Positions 9,089 through 17,320 of a DNA stretch of 64,000 nucleotides are shown piece by piece (position 1 is the first letter of the stretch; every line of letters starts with the position of its first letter). The notes below the pieces were generated by a model. The model ran no database searches. It worked only from the letters and a program-made list of their open reading frames with translations, and was not told the origin of the DNA. Source of the stretch: Bradyrhizobium cajani (GTDB lineage: Bacteria > Pseudomonadota > Alphaproteobacteria > Rhizobiales > Xanthobacteraceae); the NCBI RefSeq assembly GCF_009759665.1, contig NZ_WQNE01000019.1:89305-153304 (forward strand). Reading direction: 5' to 3'. A program made the translations under genes and the position numbers.

Positions 9089-9862
9089 ATGTCCAAGCGT
9101 TCGTCCCTTGCCTTTCCCCCGGCGAGATTGCTGCTTCCCGCGCTCCTGGTGCTCGTCCTCGGTGGTTGCCAGACCACGAGCCTGGAGGACGTGACCGGCG
9201 CGCTCGGCGGCAAATCGGAAACCGCCGCCAAGGCCGACAGCAAGCCGGACATGGACGGCTTGCGCGAGCGCTACCGCGCCAAGCCCGGTGATCCCAACGT
9301 CGCGCTCGAATACGGCAAGGCGCTGCGCGAGACCGGCCAGCGCGCGCAGGCCGTCGCGGTGCTGGAGCAGGCCGTGCTCAACCATCCCAGCAACAAGGCG
9401 CTGCTCGCCGGCTACGGCCGTGCGCTCGCCGACAACGGCAATTTCCAGCAGGCCTTCGATGTGCTCAGCCGCGCGCATACGCCGGAAGATCCGGACTGGC
9501 GCATCCTGTCGGCGCAGGGCGCAGCGCTCGACCAGCTCGGCCGCAACGAGGAGGCGCAGCAATATTACGCCAGCGCGCTGAAGATCGTGCCCGACGAGCC
9601 GACCGTGCTGTCCAATCTCGGCCTGTCCTATATGCTGCAAAACAATCTGTCGAAGGCCGAACAGGTGCTCGGCCGCGCCTATCAGCGCAATCAGAACGAT
9701 GCGCGGGTCCGCGCCAATCTCGCGCTCGTGCTGGGATTGCAGGGCCGCGAGTCCGAGGCCGAAATCCTCGTGAAGGCAGATTTGCCGCCGGATCAGGCCG
9801 CGGCCAAAGTTGCGGCGTTGCGCCAGGTGCTGGCGAAGAAACAGCAAAGGACGGACAAATAG
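9089..9862 (+). CDS. tadD: TadD-like tetratricopeptide repeat lipoprotein
   Basis: This is a 257-residue outer-membrane lipoprotein of the Flp/Tad pilus machinery. The signal peptide ends in a lipobox, LVLGGC, with the lipidated cysteine at residue 27 of this start. The mature part has about four to five TPR-like helical pairs (NVALEYGKALRETGQ, NPSNKALLAGYGRALAD, DWRILSAQGAALDQ, PTVLSNLGLSYM, DARVRANLALVLG). TadD is thought to help the CpaC secretin assemble. The ATG at 9089 is preferred over an upstream in-frame TTG at 9071. It converges tail to tail with cpaE, with 34 bases between the stops. Confidence 0.85.
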   Translation: MSKRSSLAFPPARLLLPALLVLVLGGCQTTSLEDVTGALGGKSETAAKADSKPDMDGLRERYRAKPGDPNVALEYGKALRETGQRAQAVAVLEQAVLNHPSNKALLAGYGRALADNGNFQQAFDVLSRAHTPEDPDWRILSAQGAALDQLGRNEEAQQYYASALKIVPDEPTVLSNLGLSYMLQNNLSKAEQVLGRAYQRNQNDARVRANLALVLGLQGRESEAEILVKADLPPDQAAAKVAALRQVLAKKQQRTDK

Positions 9863-9896
9863 TCCGCCCTCTTTCGATCTTTGCGATTCCCGATCT

Positions 9897-11186
9897 TTAA
9901 GACGCCTTGCGATGCGGGGCTGAGCCGCGCCCCGACCTGCCCTTCAGCTTCTTCAGCAGCGGTCCGAGCAGCGAGCGTTTCGGCTTCTTCACCTCGCCGC
10001 GCCCGGCGAGACGGTTCGCCATGGTCTGAAACAGCTCGGTGGTGCGGTGGCTCTTGGAGACCTCCGCGATCATCTGCCCGTTATTGGCGGCGGTCGAGAA
10101 CAGCTTCGAATCGAACGGGATCACCGCGATCGGCTGGCTCTCCATCGTCTTGGCGAACGCCTTGACCTCGATCTCCGCACGCTTGTGCATGCCGACCTGG
10201 TTGAGACAATAGAGCGGCGGCCGGTCGTTCGGCCGCGCCGCCTTGAGCACGCTCAGCATGTTCTTGGTGTTGCGCAAATTGGCGAGATCGGGCTCGGCCA
10301 CGATCACGATGTCGTCGGCGTTGACCAGCGCGCGCCGCGTCCAGCCCGACCATTGATGAGGGACGTCGAGCACGATGCAGGGCGTGGTCATACGCAACGT
10401 GTCGAAGATCGCGTCAAACGCTTCGGCGCCGAAATCGTAGACACGGTCGAGCGTCGCGGGCGCGGCCAGCAGGCTGAGCCGCTCGGTGCATTTGGCGAGC
10501 AGGCGCTCCATCAACGCCGTGTCCGGCCTGTCTTGCGACAGTACCGCGTTGGCGATGCCCTGCGCGGGGTCCTGGTTGTAGTCGAGGCCCGCGGTGCCGA
10601 AGGCGAGGTCGAGATCGATCACGACGGAATCGAGCGCAAGGTCGCGCGCGATGGTCCAGGCCACGTTGTGCGCGACGGTGGAGGCGCCGACGCCGCCCTT
10701 GGCGCCGACCACCGCGATGACGCGGCCGGTGATGATGGCCTCCGAGGCCGAGAACAGGCTGCAGATCGAGCGGACCACGTCGAGGGTTTCGACCGGTCCC
10801 ACCACGTAATCGTTGACGCCGCGGCGCACCAGCTCGCGATAGGGCGCCGTGTCGTTGGGATTGCCGATCACGACCACGCGGGTGCCGGGATCGCAGACGC
10901 CGGCGAGGTCGTCGAGCCCTTCGAGAATGTCGCGCGTGCCGTCGGACTCGATCACGATGACGTTCGGCGTCGGCATCGTCTCATAGACTTCGATTGCCGC
11001 GGCAAGACCGCCGTCCCTGGCGGTGAGATGCGCCTTGGCGAGACGGCGATCCTGGCCAGCCGCGGTCACCGCGGCGAGCGTCTGCTCGGTCTCGCAAAAT
11101 GCCTGCACCGAGATGCGAGGCACCGGCGCAATGTGTTCCTCGGGGTGCCGCGGATCGTCCGCTTCTTCGTCGTGGAAGCCTGTCAT
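9897..11186 (-). CDS. cpaE: CpaE/TadZ pilus assembly ATPase
   Basis: This is a 429-residue member of the CpaE/TadZ branch of the ParA/MinD ATPases. It localises the Tad pilus machine at the cell pole in Caulobacter. The N-terminal receiver-like domain (about residues 20-150, VIVIESDG, VVVIGNPND) is followed by the deviant Walker A KGGVGAST near residue 182, switch segment LDVPHQW and a basic C-terminal tail. The ATG at 11186 overlaps the cpaD stop as ATGA, which shows translational coupling; a longer upstream reading would run through cpaD and is rejected. It is the last gene of the cpaBCDE operon here. Confidence 0.93.
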   Translation of the reverse strand: MTGFHDEEADDPRHPEEHIAPVPRISVQAFCETEQTLAAVTAAGQDRRLAKAHLTARDGGLAAAIEVYETMPTPNVIVIESDGTRDILEGLDDLAGVCDPGTRVVVIGNPNDTAPYRELVRRGVNDYVVGPVETLDVVRSICSLFSASEAIITGRVIAVVGAKGGVGASTVAHNVAWTIARDLALDSVVIDLDLAFGTAGLDYNQDPAQGIANAVLSQDRPDTALMERLLAKCTERLSLLAAPATLDRVYDFGAEAFDAIFDTLRMTTPCIVLDVPHQWSGWTRRALVNADDIVIVAEPDLANLRNTKNMLSVLKAARPNDRPPLYCLNQVGMHKRAEIEVKAFAKTMESQPIAVIPFDSKLFSTAANNGQMIAEVSKSHRTTELFQTMANRLAGRGEVKKPKRSLLGPLLKKLKGRSGRGSAPHRKAS

Positions 11187-11917
11187 TTGCCTGTGTCGCT
11201 GAGTTTGGCCTTCTCGGCTTCGGGATAGGTGGTCGTCGTGGTCGTGCCCTTGCGGTAGCGCTCGAAGGCGATGTCGCGCCGCGCGGTATAGGCGGGCGTC
11301 TCGGCCCGCGGCTGCTCGAGATCGGCGGGGTTGTCGATCATCGCGGCGAGATTGCGCTGGCTGGCGCAGCCGAGATTGAAGTACGGCCGGTTCTCGTTGT
11401 AGCCGGGGTCGAGGATGTTCGGACCGACGTCTTCCGGCCACAGCCCGCAGGGGCCGGCCACCGCGGCGATTTTTGAATAACTCAGCCGGATCGTCGGCAG
11501 CAGTCCGGGATCCTCCGGGCGATAGGGATGCCGGACGACGGCGCGCGACGGCACACCGCCGGATGCGAGAACGGAACGGATTTCCTGATAGGTCGCCGTC
11601 GCCGCGCGCGAATTCGCGGTGTCGACGGGCACGTCGACGACGACGGAGCCGGTGCCTTCGCGCACCCAGTCCCGGGCAATGCCCGCGACGTCCGCGTGCT
11701 GCGCGGCCGACAGGCCGCCGCGCGCCTTGCCGACGAAGATGACGATCGAGCGCTTGCCTTCCTGCACTGCGATCGGGTGGCGCTGGCGATAGTCGGTCGG
11801 CACCGTCTGGGTGACGATCTCGCCGGTGGTGTTGCAGGCGCCGAGCATGACGGAGAGCCCCGTCAGTGCCAGTGCGATCCGCAGGTTGCGACGTCGATCG
11901 GCGATCGTCTTCGTCAT
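11183..11917 (-). CDS. cpaD: CpaD pilus assembly lipoprotein
   Basis: This is a 244-residue lipoprotein of the Flp/Tad secretion machine, thought to act in the periplasm or at the outer membrane beside the CpaC secretin. The signal sequence ends in the lipobox LGAC (SVMLGACNTTG, cysteine near residue 27). Conserved features of the family are PTDYRQRHPI, the cysteine-containing PCGLWPEDVG and the NLGCASQRNLAAMI segment. The chosen ATG (MTKTIADRRRN) lies 52 bases after cpaC; an upstream reading adds 40 low-complexity residues that overlap cpaC. Its stop overlaps the cpaE start. Confidence 0.93.
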   Translation of the reverse strand: MTKTIADRRRNLRIALALTGLSVMLGACNTTGEIVTQTVPTDYRQRHPIAVQEGKRSIVIFVGKARGGLSAAQHADVAGIARDWVREGTGSVVVDVPVDTANSRAATATYQEIRSVLASGGVPSRAVVRHPYRPEDPGLLPTIRLSYSKIAAVAGPCGLWPEDVGPNILDPGYNENRPYFNLGCASQRNLAAMIDNPADLEQPRAETPAYTARRDIAFERYRKGTTTTTTYPEAEKAKLSDTGK

Positions 11918-11969
11918 CGCTTGGTCCCCTCTTGCCCCGTTTCTTGCCCCGTTCCCCAAACCGTCCGTC

Positions 11970-13487
11970 TCAGTCGATGATGAAGCCGAAATCGCCGCGG
12001 ATACCGTCGATCGGATCGACGCGCCGCGCGATGCCATAGAGGCGGTTCATGCGGCCGAGCAGCGCCGTCTGCGCGTCCGAGGCCGGCGCAAAGCCGTCGT
12101 CGGGCCGCGACAATTCCTTCTGGGCGACCGCGCGCACCACATAGGGCGTCACGATCACCATCAGCTCGGTCTCGTTGTTGACGAAGTCCTGGCTGCGGAA
12201 CAACGCACCGATGATCGGCACCTGGTCGACGCCGGGCAGGCCATTGATCGCCTGCTTGGTCTGCTGCTGGATCAGGCCGGCCATCGCCATCGAGCCGCCG
12301 GAGGGAATTTCCAGCGTGGTCTCGGCGCGGCGGGTCTGGATCGAAGGGATGGTGATCGAGCTGGTCGAGGTCGAGGACACCGCCTGGGTCACGGAGATGG
12401 CGTTCTGGCTTGACAGCTCCGAAACCTCGGTCATCACCCGCAGGCTGATGCGGCCTTCGCTGAGCACGACCGGGGTGAAGTTCAGCGAGATGCCGAACTT
12501 CTTGTAGGTGATCTGAGTGGTACAGACGTGGGTGACCGGATCGCAGGAATAGCCTGCGGGGATCGGGAATTCGCCGCCGGCGATGAAGGTGGCGGATTCG
12601 CCCGAGATCGCGGTCAGACTCGGCTCGGCGAGCGTGCGCATCACGCCGGCGCTTTCCATCGCGCGCATCGTTGCGCTGACCGTGGCGACGCCCTTGGCAA
12701 GGCCGGCAACGCCAAGCCCGTTGCTGCTGACGAGCGGCCCGCCGGAGACGGAGAATGGGTTGGAATTGTTGAAGTTCACGACCGCCGTGCCGGCGTTCAG
12801 GCTGGCGCTGAGATCGACGCCGAGCTGCTTGACGATGTCGCGGCGTACTTCGCCGACGACGACCTTGAGCATCACCTGGTCGCGGCCGCGCACGACGATG
12901 TTGTTGACGACCTTGTCGTTGCCGCCGACGAGTTTCGCGGCGACTTCCCCGGCCTGCTGGGCCTCGACCGGGCTCGACACCGAGCCGGTCAGCATCACGC
13001 TGTCGCCGACGCCTTCGATCTGCACGCCCGGCAGCGACTGGCGCAGCGCCGCGCGCATGCCGTTGAGGTCGCGCTTGACCGCGATGTCGTAGGAGGCGAC
13101 CTGCTGGCCGTCGGCGGTGAAGAACACGACGTTGGTCTGGCCGACCTGGCCGCCGATGATATAGGCGCGCTGGGCCGAGCGGATCACCGCATTGGCGATC
13201 TTGGGATCGGCCACCAGCACGTCCTTGACCTCGCGCGGCAGGTCGATGACGACGGACTTGCCGACGCCGAGCGACAGGAAGCGCGTGCGGGCCGGCGCGA
13301 TCGACGCGACCGGCGCCACGCCGAGATCCGGCGCCTGCATCGGCGCCTGATCCCCCACCGGCGCATCGGCGGCGCTGACGAAGTCGGGGACTGCGAGCAG
13401 TCCCAGCATCAGCATCGTCCCCGTCCAGAACGAGCGCGCGCGCTTCCCCCGAATGCGCAGGCCCGTCCGATCATCCCCGTAGTTCAT
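11970..13487 (-). CDS. cpaC: CpaC/RcpA type secretin of the Flp/Tad pilus
   Basis: This is a 505-residue outer-membrane secretin through which the Flp pilus is extruded. The signal peptide runs to about VSAADA (residue 40). An N-terminal BON/N0-like region follows (GKSVVIDLPREVKDVLVADPKIANAVI), then a secretin N domain and the C-terminal secretin barrel, with the VPIIGALFRSQ and ETELMVIVTPYVV motifs. It lies 13 bases after cpaB and 52 bases before cpaD in one operon. Assignment is firm because both sequence and context agree. Confidence 0.95.
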   Translation of the reverse strand: MNYGDDRTGLRIRGKRARSFWTGTMLMLGLLAVPDFVSAADAPVGDQAPMQAPDLGVAPVASIAPARTRFLSLGVGKSVVIDLPREVKDVLVADPKIANAVIRSAQRAYIIGGQVGQTNVVFFTADGQQVASYDIAVKRDLNGMRAALRQSLPGVQIEGVGDSVMLTGSVSSPVEAQQAGEVAAKLVGGNDKVVNNIVVRGRDQVMLKVVVGEVRRDIVKQLGVDLSASLNAGTAVVNFNNSNPFSVSGGPLVSSNGLGVAGLAKGVATVSATMRAMESAGVMRTLAEPSLTAISGESATFIAGGEFPIPAGYSCDPVTHVCTTQITYKKFGISLNFTPVVLSEGRISLRVMTEVSELSSQNAISVTQAVSSTSTSSITIPSIQTRRAETTLEIPSGGSMAMAGLIQQQTKQAINGLPGVDQVPIIGALFRSQDFVNNETELMVIVTPYVVRAVAQKELSRPDDGFAPASDAQTALLGRMNRLYGIARRVDPIDGIRGDFGFIID

Positions 13488-13500
13488 ACTATCCCCATCA

Positions 13501-14313
13501 TCACTTCTGTGACGTCAGTTGCCGCACCTGCACGCCGTAGCGGATCACGTTGATTCCGCCGGATCGCTTGACCGCCTGGTCCTCGATCGTGAGTTCTGTT
13601 GCGTTGACATCGACGATGCTGCGCAGCGCGAGCTGGAGCGTTCCGCCCTGGCGCGCGGCCGACAGCGTCGCGACCTGGTCGGGCTTGAGCTCGAGCGTGA
13701 CGGTCTTGCCGATCACGGCGGTCTGGCCGTCTTTTTCCTTCGGCGCCTGGTCGATCGCGAGCACGCGTATGTTGGTCAGGATGATCTCGGACAGGATGAG
13801 GTCGTTGCCGCCGGTCGGGCCGTTGGTGTCGGGATTCTTCAGGCGGCGGGTCAGCACGATGTCGACGCGGTCGTTCGGCAGGATGAAGCCGCCGGCGGCC
13901 GTTTCGGCTGAAATCTCGGTGGAGACAGCCCGCATGCCCGACGGCAAAATTGCGGCCATGAAGCCCGAGCCGTCCGCCTTGACCAGCTTCTGATCGCGGA
14001 TCGGTTCGCCCTGCATCAACGGCACCCGCGCGATCGAGCCCGCGATCTGGGTCTGTGCCTCGGGCCTGCTGTCGCGGCGGATGAAGGCGCTGCTCGCCGT
14101 CGCCGCCGGCCAGGCCTGCCATTGCAGGTCCTCAGGCTTCACAGCCTGGCCTAGCTGTATGTCGTTCTTGGCGATGAGAATCTCGATCGTCGGCAGCTTC
14201 TCGGCGACGGGAAGCGCGGGCGCGGGCTTGTTGTCAAAGCCGCTCGCCAGATACGCGGCGACGCCGCCTGCGCCCAGCGCGATGACGAGTACGACGATGC
14301 GTGCGGTGTTCAT
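13501..14313 (-). CDS. cpaB: CpaB/RcpC pilus assembly protein
   Basis: This is a 270-residue CpaB (RcpC) protein. The single N-terminal membrane anchor (about residues 4-26) is followed by an SAF domain (PTIEILIAKNDIQLGQAVKPEDLQW split over about residues 44-70) and a RcpC-type beta domain with RVDIVLTRRL. CpaB is a periplasmic part of the Tad pilus channel that may bind peptidoglycan. It is the first gene of the cpaBCDE transcript; the upstream 365 bases contain no pilin or prepilin peptidase gene, unlike the standard Tad locus. Confidence 0.93.
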   Translation of the reverse strand: MNTARIVVLVIALGAGGVAAYLASGFDNKPAPALPVAEKLPTIEILIAKNDIQLGQAVKPEDLQWQAWPAATASSAFIRRDSRPEAQTQIAGSIARVPLMQGEPIRDQKLVKADGSGFMAAILPSGMRAVSTEISAETAAGGFILPNDRVDIVLTRRLKNPDTNGPTGGNDLILSEIILTNIRVLAIDQAPKEKDGQTAVIGKTVTLELKPDQVATLSAARQGGTLQLALRSIVDVNATELTIEDQAVKRSGGINVIRYGVQVRQLTSQK

Positions 14314-14582
14314 ACGCTTCTACTCTTACGCGGGGCACTCGAACCGCACGTAGCGGGTTCCCCTGCGTCGATGAGTAGGGAGTAAAAGTATAAGGGGTGT
14401 TGCGAGGCCGAATGTGGTGGCCGGTCGCGATGCTGGTTTTCGGCAGATGGTGAACGCGGCGTTAGCCGGTCGGCCAGCGGCCCCCGTAGATTCACGTAAG
14501 CCGGCAGCCGCGCGCGGAGGCGGCGCGGGGCGTCATGGTGAACGGGTGGTTAGTAGCGGGCGCGCAGTGTTTCCATTGATGT

Positions 14583-14668
14583 CGTAGCCCGGATGGAGCG
14601 CAGCGCAATCCGGGACCACGAGGCGCGCTGTGAGATCTCGGATTGCGCTGCGCTCCATCCGGGCTACG
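14583..14668. repeat. Intergenic palindromic repeat, family A, copy 1
   Basis: Two perfect 30-base inverted arms (starting cgtagcccggatggagcg and ending cgctccatccgggctacg) enclose a 26-base loop. The same arms occur at 18563-18650 and 44271-44357. The element could fold into a long hairpin at the 3' end of gshB and cpaB-region transcripts. The surrounding spacer 14314-14678 shows no gene; apart from this element it holds only the cpaB upstream region. Confidence 0.9.
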
Positions 14669-14678
14669 GGACCGGCGC

Positions 14679-15623
14679 TTACTTCGCCCGCTTCTGTTCG
14701 ATCGCGTCCCAGACCTTGGCTGCCACATCCGGCCCGCCGAGCCGCGCGATGGCGCGGATGCCGGTCGGCGAGGTCACGTTGATCTCGGTGAGGTTGCCGT
14801 TGATGACGTCGATGCCGACGAACAGGAGGCCGCGCTCGCGCAGCGCCGGCCCGACCGTCGTGCAGATCTCGCGTTCGCGCGGAGTGAGCTCGGTCTCCTG
14901 CGCCGCGCCGCCGCGCACCATGTTGGAGCGGAGGTCGTCCGCGGCGGGCACGCGGTTCACCGCGCCGGCGAACTCGCCGTTGACGAGGATGATGCGCTTG
15001 TCGCCGTGCTTCACCTCGGGGATAAACTGCTGGATCACCCAGGGCTCCTTGAAGGTGACCGAGAACATGTCGAACAGCGAGCCGAAATTCATGTCCTGCG
15101 GCATCACGCGGAACACCGCGGCGCCGCCATGGCCGTGCAGCGGCTTCATCACCACGGCGCCGTGCCTGTCGCGGAATGCGTTGATCTCGTCCAGGTCGCG
15201 CGAGATCAGGGTCGGCGGCATCAGCTGCGGAAAGTTCATCACGAACAGCTTTTCCGGCGCGTTGCGCACCGAGGCCGGGTCGTTGACGACCAGCGTCTTC
15301 GGGTGGATGCGCTCCAGAAAATGGGTCGAGGTGATGTAGGCGAGGTCGAATGGCGGATCCTGGCGGAGCAAGATCACGTCGAAGCCATTGAGCGCCTCGC
15401 GCCTGGGCTCGCCGAGGGTGAAATGGTCGCCAGACTCGTCGCGCACGGTGAGGAGCTGGACGGGAGCCACGATCTCGTCGCCGACCATCGAGAGCTTGTC
15501 CGGCGTGTAATAGGACAGGCCGTGGCCGCGCTTCTGCGCCTCCAGAAGCAGCGCAAAGGTGGAATCACCCTTGATGTTGATGCGGGCGATGGGATCCATC
15601 TGGACGGCGACGTTCAGTTTCAT
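14679..15623 (-). CDS. gshB: Glutathione synthetase
   Basis: GshB joins gamma-glutamylcysteine and glycine with ATP to make glutathione. The 314-residue product has the prokaryotic GshB layout: an N-terminal domain (MKLNVAVQMDPI, GLSYYTPDKL) and an ATP-grasp fold with KPLHGHGGAAVFRV, FIPEVKHGDKR and the metal-binding EINVTSPTG near the C terminus. The ATG at 15623 is chosen because it matches the family N terminus; the longer frame runs through the yraN stop. It lies 10 bases after yraN, so the two are probably co-transcribed with rsmI. Confidence 0.96.
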   Translation of the reverse strand: MKLNVAVQMDPIARINIKGDSTFALLLEAQKRGHGLSYYTPDKLSMVGDEIVAPVQLLTVRDESGDHFTLGEPRREALNGFDVILLRQDPPFDLAYITSTHFLERIHPKTLVVNDPASVRNAPEKLFVMNFPQLMPPTLISRDLDEINAFRDRHGAVVMKPLHGHGGAAVFRVMPQDMNFGSLFDMFSVTFKEPWVIQQFIPEVKHGDKRIILVNGEFAGAVNRVPAADDLRSNMVRGGAAQETELTPREREICTTVGPALRERGLLFVGIDVINGNLTEINVTSPTGIRAIARLGGPDVAAKVWDAIEQKRAK

Positions 15624-15633
15624 GGTCTGCCTT

Positions 15634-16035
15634 TCAGGTCGAGGCGTCGAATGCCGCCAACACATGGCGCGGAAGTGATCGCGGCGCAATCAGCATGGCG
15701 TCGAATCGTAGTTCGAATTCGGCATGCTCGGGATGCGCCACGAGCCAGCCTTGCGCGGCGTTGACGATGCGCTGCTGCTGGCGCGGCGTCACGGCAAAGG
15801 CGGCGTCATCCAGCGTCGCGCGCGCCTTGACCTCGACGAAGGCGATCAAATTGCGGCGGCGCGCCACGATGTCGATCTCGCCATGCGGCGTGCGGTAGCG
15901 CTTGGCCAGGATACGATAGCCCTTGGCCATGAGATAGGCGGCGGCGCGGCTCTCGGCGGAGATGCCGGTGCGGAACGCGGCGACGCGGTCGGGCGAGGCG
16001 ACCCTCGGTTCCGTCGTTCCCTCAGTCTTCGCCAT
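15634..16035 (-). CDS. YraN family (UPF0102) putative endonuclease
   Basis: This is a 133-residue protein of the UPF0102/YraN family, which has a restriction-endonuclease-like fold. The key segment HGEIDIVARRRNLIAFVEVK contains the D...ExK arrangement of that fold (GEIDIVA, FVEVKAR). The family is often next to rsmI, as here, and its biological role is not settled. The ATG chosen (MAKTEGTTEPR) overlaps the end of rsmI by 14 bases; a longer reading would run deep into rsmI. Likely transcription unit: rsmI-yraN-gshB. Confidence 0.9.
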   Translation of the reverse strand: MAKTEGTTEPRVASPDRVAAFRTGISAESRAAAYLMAKGYRILAKRYRTPHGEIDIVARRRNLIAFVEVKARATLDDAAFAVTPRQQQRIVNAAQGWLVAHPEHAEFELRFDAMLIAPRSLPRHVLAAFDAST

Positions 16036-16972
16036 CGTCGCCCCGCAGGTCTTTCGCGAGCTCGAGCGCGCGGGCATAGACCTCGCGGCGCGGCCGGCCC
16101 GACAGCGCGACCGCATGCGCGACGGCATCCTTGACGCTGTGCGCGGCGAGCTGCTGACGCAGCAGATCGTCCAGCGCATCCGATGTCAGCACCTCGGCGT
16201 CCGCCGGGGGCGGGCCGATCACCAGCACGAACTCGCCGCGCGTCTCCAGCGCAGCTGCGTCGCGCGCCAGCTCGCGCAATGTGGCGCGCGAGATTTCCTC
16301 GTGCAGTTTCGTGAGCTCGCGGCAGATCGCGGCTTCACGCGTCCCCATGATCTCGGCGAGTTCGGCAAGGGTATCCTGCACGCGGTTGCCGGATTCGAAC
16401 ATCACCAGCGTCGCATCGATGCGGGCGAGCTCGGCAAGGCGCGATTTTCGCGCGGCCGATTTCGCCGGCAGAAAGCCCTCGAAGAAGAAGCGGTCGGTCG
16501 GCAGCGCCGCCACCGACAGCGCCGCCAGCACGGAGGACGGGCCGGGCAGCGCATAGACGGCGTGGCCGGCGGCGCAGACCTCGCGCACCAGCTTGAAGCC
16601 GGGATCGGAGATCAGCGGCGTGCCGGCATCCGAGACCAGCGCGACCGAGCCGCCCTGCGCCAGCGCCTCCAGGATCCTTGGACGCGCGGCTTCCGCGTTG
16701 TGCTCGTGATATGGCTTGAGCTGGGCTGCGATGGCGTAGCGCTCGGTCAGCCGGCGCGTGATGCGGGTATCCTCGCAGGCGATGACGTCGACGCCGGCCA
16801 GCGTCTGAAGCGCCCGCAGGGTGATGTCGCCGAGATTGCCGATCGGGGTTGCCACCAGATGGAGGCCCGGCGCTGCCTTCGCCGCCGCCAGGCGATGGGC
16901 GTCGATCGAAAAACCGCGTGAGGCGGGGTCCGCATCTTCAGGCGTATTTATCGGGGCCGGCTTTGCGCGCAT
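16022..16972 (-). CDS. rsmI: 16S rRNA (cytidine1402-2'-O)-methyltransferase
   Basis: RsmI adds the 2'-O-methyl group to C1402 in the 16S rRNA decoding centre, using S-adenosylmethionine. The 316-residue product is a tetrapyrrole-methylase-fold enzyme with LVATPIGNLGDITLRA near residue 39, the EDTRIT segment, VALVSDAGTPLISDPG and the FFFEGFLPAK motif typical of RsmI. It is the first gene of the rsmI-yraN-gshB unit and is divergent from the LpoA-like lipoprotein gene, an arrangement that is widespread in proteobacteria. Confidence 0.96.
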   Translation of the reverse strand: MRAKPAPINTPEDADPASRGFSIDAHRLAAAKAAPGLHLVATPIGNLGDITLRALQTLAGVDVIACEDTRITRRLTERYAIAAQLKPYHEHNAEAARPRILEALAQGGSVALVSDAGTPLISDPGFKLVREVCAAGHAVYALPGPSSVLAALSVAALPTDRFFFEGFLPAKSAARKSRLAELARIDATLVMFESGNRVQDTLAELAEIMGTREAAICRELTKLHEEISRATLRELARDAAALETRGEFVLVIGPPPADAEVLTSDALDDLLRQQLAAHSVKDAVAHAVALSGRPRREVYARALELAKDLRGDDGED

Positions 16973-17067
16973 AATGAGTTGAACTTAGGCATGATCCCTG
17001 GGACTGGGAACCGCTCCTCCGAAAAAGATCGCAGCGGGGCGAGTACCGAGTCGTGGGACGAGGACGG

Positions 17068-17094
17068 GAATGTGATCCATCCGGGGTCACATTC
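17068..17094. repeat. Inverted repeat in the rsmI / lipoprotein divergent spacer
   Basis: The arms gaatgtga and tcacattc are perfectly complementary over 8 bases and extend to 11 pairs with one wobble, with a 5-base loop. The 348-base spacer 16973-17320 must carry both divergent promoters; it holds an AT-rich stretch around 17206-17245 (ttatccttttgttttggttaac) but no gene. The repeat may be an operator or an RNA hairpin. Confidence 0.4.
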
Positions 17095-17320
17095 GGGAGG
17101 GACTGAAGCGTCAGCGCCATATTCAGGGCGGAAACGCCGCCTTGATGCGGGGGGACGGACGGCGAACAGCTGGCCAGGAACGGAGGGCGATCGCGTTAAG
17201 CGGTCATTATCCTTTTGTTTTGGTTAACTATTTGCCGACATTATGCCTGAATCCGCGGGTTGTGTCGCGGAATAGTTGTGGTGACGGGTCCGAACAGGGC
17301 TGGTCGAGAGAAGAGCTGCC

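Noticed and set aside
14583..14668. Insertion-sequence ends
   Set aside because: Long inverted arms but the element is under 100 bases with no transposase; treated as a palindromic repeat.
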